Source of the DNA: JAOAGA01 sp964540515
Lineage (GTDB): Bacteria; CALINM01
Length of the DNA: 64,000 nt
Assembly (NCBI GenBank): GCA_964540515.1
Contig: CAZIMS010000002.1
Coordinates: 124,001-188,000, forward strand
Reading direction: 5' to 3'
A model generated the notes under the pieces. The model ran no database searches, was not told where the DNA came from, and saw nothing but the letters and a program-made list of their open reading frames with translations. Position numbers and translations under genes: made by a program. Positions 17,674-24,673 of this stretch are shown here, one piece after another. Each line of letters begins with the position of its first letter. The first letter of the stretch is position 1.

Positions 17674-18600
17674 ATGAAAAAAAAATTTTGGATATTTTTA
17701 ATAATATTAATGTTATTTAAAAAAGCTGAAGCAATTACGATAATTACGCCAGATGACGGCAGTTATGTAACTTCATCATTTTTTTATGTTATAGGAAGAG
17801 TAGAAAATCCCTTAGCAACACATATTGTTGTTTCTGTTAATGATTTAAAGTCGCCGATGATTTCTATAAAAGATCCTGAGTATATAAGTCAGTTTAAAGA
17901 TTTTTTTATAATCGATCTTGAGTTGGAGCAGGGAGAAAACCTTATCGGCATTAGAGCTTACAAAGATAATGTTATTATTGAGGAAAAAAGAATTAAAGTA
18001 AACAAGATAGGTAAATATGATGAATTACCTAAAAACAAAAAAAAATATGCCTTTCATAATACAATTAGAGAAGAAAAATGTTTAGATTGTCACAAATTTG
18101 ATAGAGAAAATTGTTTGGAATGTCATAAAGGTATAATATCAAAAAAATATGTCCATGGACCAGCTGGTTCAGGTGACTGTGATGTTTGCCACAGTTTTTC
18201 TGAGAACAATGGCTATAAATATAAAGTTAAAGATGATATTGAAGAAATATGTTTTGACTGTCACAGTAATATGAAAAAAGAAAGTTTTAAGAACCTCCAC
18301 GGACCTTATGCTGCTGGCACCTGTGACCTTTGTCACAATGTCCACTCCTCAGACTATTCTCATCAGCTTTTGTACTCAGTAAATGAAGTTTGTAAGATCT
18401 GTCATGTGGAGTTTAAGCAAAAGGGAAAGACCCATGTCTTGCCAAAACACCCGTTAGAAAATAAGAAAGATCCTTCAAGACCTGGAAAAGAGCTTTCCTG
18501 TTCAAGCTGTCATAATCCACACGGACAGGAAGGGAATATGTTTTTCCCACAGGGTAAAAAGAGTAGAATGGAGATATGTGGAATTTGTCATAAAAAATAA
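17674..18600 (+). CDS. Octahaem cytochrome c with N-terminal Ig-like domain
   Basis: A 308-aa protein. The signal peptide covers residues 1-20 (cleavage after KAEA). Residues about 21-110 form a beta-rich module (ITPDDGSYVTSSFFYVIGRV; GENLIGIRAY) resembling Ig-like surface domains. The C-terminal 190 residues carry eight CXXCH sites (CLDC, CLEC, CDVC, CFDC, CDLC, CKIC, CSSC and CGIC, each followed by H) in doubled-CXXCH spacing, with His ligand candidates in VHGPAG, LHGPY and NPHG. It starts 2 nt after the previous gene. The beta domain may dock it to the outer membrane protein or to the NHL lipoprotein; this is inference. Confidence 0.88.
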   Translation: MKKKFWIFLIILMLFKKAEAITIITPDDGSYVTSSFFYVIGRVENPLATHIVVSVNDLKSPMISIKDPEYISQFKDFFIIDLELEQGENLIGIRAYKDNVIIEEKRIKVNKIGKYDELPKNKKKYAFHNTIREEKCLDCHKFDRENCLECHKGIISKKYVHGPAGSGDCDVCHSFSENNGYKYKVKDDIEEICFDCHSNMKKESFKNLHGPYAAGTCDLCHNVHSSDYSHQLLYSVNEVCKICHVEFKQKGKTHVLPKHPLENKKDPSRPGKELSCSSCHNPHGQEGNMFFPQGKKSRMEICGICHKK

Positions 18601-18611
18601 GGAGTTTTGAC

Positions 18612-19631
18612 ATGAAAAAGATGTGTATTATTTTATTTATGTTAATTTTAACTTCCTGTGCTCCACAACAGCAGGAAGTCATAAAACAGAGGTATTTCTG
18701 GCCTCCCCCTCCTAACGAACCCAAGATCGAGTTTATAGCTCTATACAGCTCAAGTAGAGATCTTCCCCAAAAGGAGAGTTTTTTGAAAAAACTTACTGGT
18801 GAGACTGATGTAGAGATTAGGTTGCGAAAACCTTTAGGCATTGGTTCCGATGGTGAAGGTGTTGTCATCGTAACAGATATGGTGCCTTGGGGTGGTTATA
18901 TATGGGACTTAAACAATAATAAAGTTACTCCGATTTCTGAAGAAGTCTCGTTTCAGCTATCTTCTGGTGTAGCCTTTGATAGCACAAGATTTTACATAGC
19001 TGATGCAAGGGCTGGCAATATTAAAGTATTTCAAAAAAATAGAAGACCCCTATACACAATTGGCGATGGAGATCTTGAATCTCCAAACGGTATTGCTATT
19101 AATGAGAAGCTAAAGAGAATTTATGTTGTTGACACTAAAGGTTTTAAGGTAGTTGTTTTTGATACAGAGAGTAGAAAAAAACTTTTTGAATTTGGTAGTC
19201 CTGGTGATCAGGAGGGCGAGTTTAATAGACCTTGGGGGATCTGTATTGATAAAAATGACGATGTTATAGTCGCCGATGGACTTAACGCAAGGATACAGAT
19301 ATTTGATAAAGATGGAAAATTTATCACAATGTTTGGAAAAAGAGGAGACAAACCTGGTGGATTTGCTCAGGTTAAAGGTGTTGGTGTAGATTCCGACGGT
19401 AATATATATGTGATAGACCCATTAAAGGCAGTGCAGGTATTTGACAGAGAAGGTAATCTCTTAGGATTAGTTGGTGCTCCTGGTACTAGGGGTTTAGGTG
19501 CTATGAATCTTCCTATGGGACTTTATATTGATAAAAATGATAGAATTTATGTGGTTGATCAAATGAATAGAAGATTTTATATCTTCCAGTATATGAACGA
19601 AGAATATAAAAAGAAAAACCCTGTTAATTAG
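18612..19631 (+). CDS. NHL-repeat beta-propeller lipoprotein
   Basis: A 339-aa lipoprotein with the lipobox LTSC (Cys16). From about residue 70 on it has NHL repeats of 40-45 residues, recognisable by IKVFQKNRRPLYTIGDG, VVVFDTESRKKLFEFG, IQIFDKDGKFITMFGKRGD and VQVFDREGNLLGLVG, each followed by a PxGI/V-x-vD strand. That suggests a five- to six-bladed propeller. AAGGAG lies 7 nt upstream of the ATG, and it follows the octahaem cytochrome by 11 nt. NHL proteins recur next to multihaem cytochromes and outer-membrane conduits, probably as scaffolds. Confidence 0.9.
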   Translation: MKKMCIILFMLILTSCAPQQQEVIKQRYFWPPPPNEPKIEFIALYSSSRDLPQKESFLKKLTGETDVEIRLRKPLGIGSDGEGVVIVTDMVPWGGYIWDLNNNKVTPISEEVSFQLSSGVAFDSTRFYIADARAGNIKVFQKNRRPLYTIGDGDLESPNGIAINEKLKRIYVVDTKGFKVVVFDTESRKKLFEFGSPGDQEGEFNRPWGICIDKNDDVIVADGLNARIQIFDKDGKFITMFGKRGDKPGGFAQVKGVGVDSDGNIYVIDPLKAVQVFDREGNLLGLVGAPGTRGLGAMNLPMGLYIDKNDRIYVVDQMNRRFYIFQYMNEEYKKKNPVN

Positions 19632-19912
19632 TTAAAGTTTTTGGATATTATTTTATTCTATTATATTGTTGTTAAAATAGACGTTAAATGACTTTGTTAT
19701 ATTTGAAGAATGATGAAAAATGGGCAAAATTTTTTCAAGTTGGGTTTTTTAGCGGAGTTTATTTTTATCTATATATAATTTATAAAGTAAAGCATAATGG
19801 TATAGAAATTGCAAGTTAATTAATAAAAAAAAATTTTACATTAAAATACTTGACAGAAAAATTAAGTTTGTTTAACATAATACTCAATAACAAAAAAAGG
19901 AGGTGAAGTAAG
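19632..19912 (+). promoter_or_regulatory. 281-nt intergenic region with promoter for the tetrahaem cytochrome
   Basis: A very AT-rich spacer without an ORF. TTGACA at 19850-19855 is followed after 17 nt by TAACAT (19873-19878), with TAATACT just beyond. A leader then carries AAAGGAGGTGA about 8 nt before the ATG at 19913, nearly identical to the leader of the first cytochrome. No terminator for the upstream operon is clear. The remaining 200 nt show no recognisable element, though the length suggests regulation. Confidence 0.6.
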
Positions 19913-20575
19913 ATGAAAAAAGCATTTTTAGTAGTAGTAGCATTAGCAGTGATGGTTGCTATGGCATATGCAGCAGCAGATGTTAGAAACACAAAGCATA
20001 ATCTAGCCAAACAGGCTGCAAGCGTTTATAAGTCCACTAACTACAGCGAAGTCTGTATATTCTGCCATACACCACACGCCGCGCCAGCATGGCCTCTCTG
20101 GAACAGGAACTATACTCCAGGCACTTTCATAATGTATAGTACCGTTACATTTAAAGCCGATGCTTCATTGGATGAGACCTCAAAACTCTGTTTTTCTTGT
20201 CATCAGAATGCAAACACTTGGAGTGCTACACCCTTGCTCAACAATTCAAACTTGCTTAACAACGCTGCTCCTACCTTTAACCACGTAAATATGACTTACA
20301 ATGCTGCTATTGGTTTAAACTTGAAGGATGATCACCCAGTCGGTTTTAACATGCAGACCTTCAACTACACCAAATATCCAGAGATTTATTCAATGGCTCA
20401 GATTGCTGCAAACTTAGGAGATCCTCAAGCTGATATATTTCCAGGCGGCATGTTTACATGCGGTTCCTGTCATGATGTTCATGGTAAGGTCGGTACTGGT
20501 GGCACTGTAATTCCTGTTCTCTTAAGAAGGTCCAATGCATCAAGCTTGCTTTGCTTAGCCTGTCATGCAAAATAA
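19913..20575 (+). CDS. Secreted tetrahaem cytochrome c, possible surface or filament-forming type
   Basis: A 220-aa precursor with a signal peptide cleaved near AYA-A (residue 20). It has four CXXCH sites: VCIFCHTPHAA (Cys48-His52), LCFSCHQN, TCGSCHDVHG and LCLACHAK at the very C-terminus. The haem-free stretches are rich in Asn, Ala and Tyr and low in charge, unlike the Lys-rich c3 protein at 13401, and this composition is usual for exposed or self-assembling cytochromes. Four haems in about 200 residues resembles the Geobacter OmcE nanowire subunit in size and haem count. Its own promoter, strong ribosome-binding site and downstream terminator suggest high expression. Filament formation is a hypothesis. 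Confidence 0.87.
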   Translation: MKKAFLVVVALAVMVAMAYAAADVRNTKHNLAKQAASVYKSTNYSEVCIFCHTPHAAPAWPLWNRNYTPGTFIMYSTVTFKADASLDETSKLCFSCHQNANTWSATPLLNNSNLLNNAAPTFNHVNMTYNAAIGLNLKDDHPVGFNMQTFNYTKYPEIYSMAQIAANLGDPQADIFPGGMFTCGSCHDVHGKVGTGGTVIPVLLRRSNASSLLCLACHAK

Positions 20576-20597
20576 TTTTTTTAGTAACTATTAATTA

Positions 20598-20620
20598 GGG
20601 GGGGTAACCCCCCTTTTTTT
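20598..20620 (+). terminator. Rho-independent terminator/attenuator after the tetrahaem cytochrome
   Basis: A G-run (20598-20604) and a C-run (20608-20613) form a 6-bp all-GC stem with a GTAA (GNRA-type) loop. Seven T residues (20614-20620) follow immediately. The T-tract directly abuts the ATG of the beta-barrel gene at 20621, so the barrel is expressed by read-through or from an internal promoter. Confidence 0.85.
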
Positions 20621-23002
20621 ATGAAAAAGACAAAATATGTGTTATTTATTTTGATACTAACAATTACAATCCCTTCTTTAACCTCTGCAAGAGAAGGCAT
20701 AAGGGCTTCTTTATCATATACCTATGAAGACAAAACTATAAATGATTACAATACAAATCAAGAAATCAATGAGAGCTATTTCTTGCAGAGATATAATCTT
20801 GACTGGGGCAAAAGATACCTCTTAGAAAAAGGGGCCTTGGGTAGTTTTAATGCTAATTTTAGTTTAGGTTATAATGTGCTTGACAAAACAACAAACGGCA
20901 ATGAGCAAAGTGTCGAAAATTTTAATAACAGATGGTTCTTAAATTTAATAATTACACCAGCAAAGATGCCTCTTTATTTTGAGGTCTTGACTGAAAGAAC
21001 AGACATATCAGATTTCGATAGCAATTTTGGTAAAACAAATTATCGCTTTACCCACCACAAAGTTGCATTTAAATATGTTATGCCAAAATATTATTATCTT
21101 TATGATGCTAGATATAGAGGTAATGGTGGTAATGGCAATGGCAATGGATTGATGTGGGGCGGCAATGGTAATGGTAATGGTATGTTTTGGGGCGGCAATG
21201 GTAATGGTAATGGTATGTTTTGGGGCGGCAATGGTAATGGTGGATTATTAGGTGGCAATGGCAATGGTGGTTTTTTTAACGGCAATGGTGGTAATGGCAA
21301 TGGATTTGGTAACGGCAATGGTAGAGGGCTCATAAGAAATAGGATTGGCTCACTTGTGCCTTTTGCCTATCTATTTGAATGGGATAGTTATATCACAGAT
21401 AGCACTAGCACCCAAAGGGGTAAGCTTGATAGATATTCTTTTAACCTGGGTTTTTTAAGATTTTGGATAAACTCTAATTATACGAATGATAACGAGAACG
21501 ATAGATTATTAATTGAGTTTGGTCAGAGAAGATATGATGGAAGTATTATGTGGACTCTTGTTAGCAACTGGATATCTGCGGCAAGTTATTTTACTTACGA
21601 AAAAAACGAGATTAATAATAAGACAAACACAGAAAGATACGAGGGTAACTTTTTATTTAAGACCTTTAGAAATAGTTGGTACTCAAATCTGCCTTCCCGT
21701 ATAACATACTATGATAAGGTAAACGCTGAACATTTGGAGCTAAGGCTGCCTTACTATTTTTATGGGACTACAAAATCACTTAATACCTTTAGTGGTGCTC
21801 TCACATATGACTATGACAAGCATAATGTTAGGTTTGGTGAAAATTTCAATATAAACAGAATAACCAACAATTATTACACCAGCTTTAAATTAGGCAACTG
21901 GAATGTAAGTTCAAGACACGATCTTGTAACATACTTTGACGATATACAAAACTCAAAGGACTACCTAACTTTTAACTATAGAGTTACCTTTAGAGAACAG
22001 CCTCTTATGGATAAAAAGTATAATCAGAGTGCCTTTTATGAACTGACAGTTAATAAGACATTAGAGCAGAATGAAGATCTTTTTCAAGTACACAGTGCAA
22101 ACTACAGTCTTTTCTACTCGGGGATAGACAAGGTTGGTCTTACCTTATCTGAAAGCCTATCCTATTATGACAGGGGTGCAATTCCTGTTAGCTCAAATGA
22201 CTATATTTCTCAGAAAAAGGTTGTCGATGTAAAATTAGAGCCTAAAAATCGAAGTATAAGAAATACATTATCTCTTGGTGTTTCCTATAATCCCACAGCA
22301 AGTTTATCTATGACAGGCTCTTTAACTAATGATGTTGTATTCTATAATGTTGGTAGTGAAACAAAAAATACCTATCAGGCAACTGCTTCTTATAGTGCCA
22401 TAGAAAGGATGCTTACCATCACGGGGCAGGCAAGTTATTATGAGTTAAATACCTTAAATAACAATGATGAAAGGTCCTATACTTCAGGCTTAAGTGTAAA
22501 CTACACGCCAACATATAATTTAAAGTCCATAACATCCTATTCCTCGAGCAGAACAGAGTATTTAAAAAACAACTTGGAAACCTACAAAACATCTCTATCT
22601 GAGTTAATTACCTATAGCTATTATTACGGAAAGATGAGGGCTAAAAAGCTTTTTGATTTAAGTGCGCAGGCCAAATTAAATAGATATAAAAATACATCAG
22701 GACTTGTAGCTGAGGAATATCAAGGTACAGTAACACCAGATATTCCAAAGACACTTATTAGTTATGAGGGAAGTTTAAGTCTCTATCCACACAGATATTT
22801 AATTTTAGGTGGTAATGTAAAGAAAGAGTTTTTTAAAGATGATCTACAAAATGACTATGCAGAAAATATGATATACACACTTAATGCAAGTGTTAACTTT
22901 CCATTGCTTTCAATAGCTGCCTTTTACCAGGAAATTAATAAAAGAATTGATGCCAATAGGGACGAGAAAAAGTTTAATATCACCTTAACCAAAAGATTTT
23001 GA
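20621..23002 (+). CDS. Large outer-membrane beta-barrel with Asn-Gly repeat, candidate porin of a cytochrome conduit
   Basis: A 793-aa protein with a signal peptide (residues 1-23, cleavage near TSA-R). The rest is alternating-hydrophobicity beta strands ending in NITLTKRF, with the C-terminal Phe typical of BAM-inserted barrels. The length would allow well over 20 strands, comparable to MtrB/PioB-type porins, but I see no clear family motif. Residues about 167-235 are an unusual low-complexity block of Asn-Gly and Gly-Gly with regularly spaced Trp, Met and Phe, probably a loop. There is no Shine-Dalgarno: the ATG follows a terminator T-tract. Its position after five exported haem or scaffold genes suggests it is the outer-membrane part of an electron conduit. 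Confidence 0.8.
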   Translation: MKKTKYVLFILILTITIPSLTSAREGIRASLSYTYEDKTINDYNTNQEINESYFLQRYNLDWGKRYLLEKGALGSFNANFSLGYNVLDKTTNGNEQSVENFNNRWFLNLIITPAKMPLYFEVLTERTDISDFDSNFGKTNYRFTHHKVAFKYVMPKYYYLYDARYRGNGGNGNGNGLMWGGNGNGNGMFWGGNGNGNGMFWGGNGNGGLLGGNGNGGFFNGNGGNGNGFGNGNGRGLIRNRIGSLVPFAYLFEWDSYITDSTSTQRGKLDRYSFNLGFLRFWINSNYTNDNENDRLLIEFGQRRYDGSIMWTLVSNWISAASYFTYEKNEINNKTNTERYEGNFLFKTFRNSWYSNLPSRITYYDKVNAEHLELRLPYYFYGTTKSLNTFSGALTYDYDKHNVRFGENFNINRITNNYYTSFKLGNWNVSSRHDLVTYFDDIQNSKDYLTFNYRVTFREQPLMDKKYNQSAFYELTVNKTLEQNEDLFQVHSANYSLFYSGIDKVGLTLSESLSYYDRGAIPVSSNDYISQKKVVDVKLEPKNRSIRNTLSLGVSYNPTASLSMTGSLTNDVVFYNVGSETKNTYQATASYSAIERMLTITGQASYYELNTLNNNDERSYTSGLSVNYTPTYNLKSITSYSSSRTEYLKNNLETYKTSLSELITYSYYYGKMRAKKLFDLSAQAKLNRYKNTSGLVAEEYQGTVTPDIPKTLISYEGSLSLYPHRYLILGGNVKKEFFKDDLQNDYAENMIYTLNASVNFPLLSIAAFYQEINKRIDANRDEKKFNITLTKRF
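21155..21330 (+). repeat. In-frame 33-bp minisatellite and Asn-Gly codon repeats
   Basis: Two identical 33-bp units (21155-21187 and 21188-21220, encoding W-GG-NGNGNG-MF) and a partial third are embedded in further GGC-AAT-GGT type repeats to about 21330. The unit length is a multiple of three, so copy number could change without breaking the barrel reading frame. Confidence 0.85.
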
Positions 23003-23068
23003 AGTATTACAAACAGAATAAACAATTATCCCTATTATTCAAAGATTAAGTTATGTTAGAATTTTGCA

Positions 23069-24673
23069 ATGTTTATCTTTATTATCGCTTTTGTCTTATT
23101 TCTCATTTATCTACCACCTCTTATAAACTTTTCGGATGGCACTGAGTTTGCTATTACATTTTATTCCTTAGGTATCTCCCATCCCCCTTCATATCCTTTA
23201 TTTATTAATCTCTCAAGGTCTTTTAATATAATCCCCCTTGGCAATATATATTTTAAGCTGTGCCTTTTCACTGCCATTATATCAAGCTTAGTTATTTATA
23301 CAATTTGGAGATTCTATAAAGGTACTACTCTACAAAAAACTGCATTTTCTTTATTTTTATTATCCACGGAAAGTTTTTTTGAAAATTCGATCATAGGTGA
23401 GGTCTATGGGCTAAATTTATTATTTTTTGCTATTATTTTTTTTCTTATCGAAAATATAGAAAAGAAGAAAAATTTCTATCTAATCTTTTTTCTATTAGGT
23501 TTGGCCTTAGGAAACCATCACACTATTTTGCTTTTAGTGCCCTACCTTTTTCTTAAAATATATAGGAATAGAAAAAAATACTCTCTAAAAGACTTTTCTA
23601 TAGCAATATCTTTTGTCTTACTTGGACTATCAGTTTATCTATATCTTCCTATTAGAGCAGCAAAGGAGCCCCTTTGGAACTGGGGTAATCCAAAAAATGT
23701 CTGGTTCTTTCTAACTAGTTTTTTTAGATGGGACTTTGAAAACAAGGGACTATTAAGACCAATAGAACATTTTTTATCACAGATTTCCTGCTTAAATCCT
23801 ATAAATGAGATTGGCCTTACAAACTCATTGATAGCAATTTTTGCAATAATATTTCTGTTTATTAAGGAAAGAGATGTTATTATTAAAAAAATATTTATAG
23901 TTTTTTGTTATTCTGTAATTGTAATTTTTTTACTTGGTTATGATGATATAGATGTTAAAAAGATGTGTCTCGTTTATAGCCCCTTCTTTATTCCATCCTA
24001 TTTTATCTTAGCCTCAATAGTTGCTGATTCAATGAAATATATAAAAAAACTAGGCCAAATAATTGTTCTCTTAGCAATTACCTTTGGTGCAATTATTAAT
24101 CTAAAAAGTTATATAATTGATTTTGGAGCATTAAAATTTAGTTTTAAGTGTTATAACTATACTAAAAGTAAGATGTCTATGCTTCCAAGAAACTCTGTAT
24201 TGATAGTCCAAGGTGGAGAAGAGGATTTTCCTCTTTTCTTTAAACAAAAAATTGCTAAATTTAGAGAGGACATAACAATAATCCCACTCTCCATGTTAGG
24301 GAAGAAATGGAATTTTAAAGAAAGTATAAAGGTTGGCACAACCTATACGAGAGGCTTTGAGGGTGAGTTTGACAAAAAAAAATCAATAGTAAAAGCGGTT
24401 GTGCTTTTTCAAAGGGACTTTAATAATAAAAGGGTATTTCTATCCAATCTAAATAATGAGGAAGTGCCTTCAACACTAAAATTAGATATAAATGGTCCTT
24501 TCTTCGAGTATGGCTACGGCGGGTCTCTTGATTACACATTTTTAAGAGAAAGCTTTTTTGACTCTGCCGATAGAGAAATTGTTGATATAGCGTATAATAA
24601 TATGAAGCAGTATAAAAATAAAGATAGTAAAGCCTTTAACTATTACTCAAGTCTTTGGAGTAGATTAAAGTGA
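23069..24673 (+). CDS. DUF2723/TMEM260-type membrane glycosyltransferase
   Basis: A 534-aa polytopic protein with about 10-11 TM segments in the first 370 residues and a soluble C-terminal domain. Early motifs FSDGTEFAITFYSLGISHPP, then SYPLF, and later LALGNHHT match DUF2723, the family of TMEM260 (GT117), a protein O-mannosyltransferase using a polyprenyl-phosphate sugar. The conserved acidic pair (Asp/Glu in DGTEF) should be catalytic. TAGAAT ends 6 nt before the ATG, and there is no Shine-Dalgarno. It is the first gene of the glycosylation island and its stop overlaps the next start (GTGA). Confidence 0.8.
   Translation: MFIFIIAFVLFLIYLPPLINFSDGTEFAITFYSLGISHPPSYPLFINLSRSFNIIPLGNIYFKLCLFTAIISSLVIYTIWRFYKGTTLQKTAFSLFLLSTESFFENSIIGEVYGLNLLFFAIIFFLIENIEKKKNFYLIFFLLGLALGNHHTILLLVPYLFLKIYRNRKKYSLKDFSIAISFVLLGLSVYLYLPIRAAKEPLWNWGNPKNVWFFLTSFFRWDFENKGLLRPIEHFLSQISCLNPINEIGLTNSLIAIFAIIFLFIKERDVIIKKIFIVFCYSVIVIFLLGYDDIDVKKMCLVYSPFFIPSYFILASIVADSMKYIKKLGQIIVLLAITFGAIINLKSYIIDFGALKFSFKCYNYTKSKMSMLPRNSVLIVQGGEEDFPLFFKQKIAKFREDITIIPLSMLGKKWNFKESIKVGTTYTRGFEGEFDKKKSIVKAVVLFQRDFNNKRVFLSNLNNEEVPSTLKLDINGPFFEYGYGGSLDYTFLRESFFDSADREIVDIAYNNMKQYKNKDSKAFNYYSSLWSRLK

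Noticed and set aside
18413..18868. 151-codon minus-strand ORF spanning the end of the octahaem cytochrome and start of the NHL gene
   Set aside because: It is antisense to two well-supported genes, with no motif and no ribosome-binding site.
19632..19840. Possible small RNA or riboswitch in the long spacer before the tetrahaem cytochrome
   Set aside because: The spacer is very AT-rich and shows no stable stem or conserved riboswitch core that I can recognise.
21100..21333. Minus-strand Pro-Leu repeat ORF, and the same DNA as a possible CRISPR-like array
   Set aside because: The repeat encodes the Asn-Gly block of the beta-barrel in frame. Units are contiguous without spacers, so it is not CRISPR, and the Pro-Leu ORF is its mirror.
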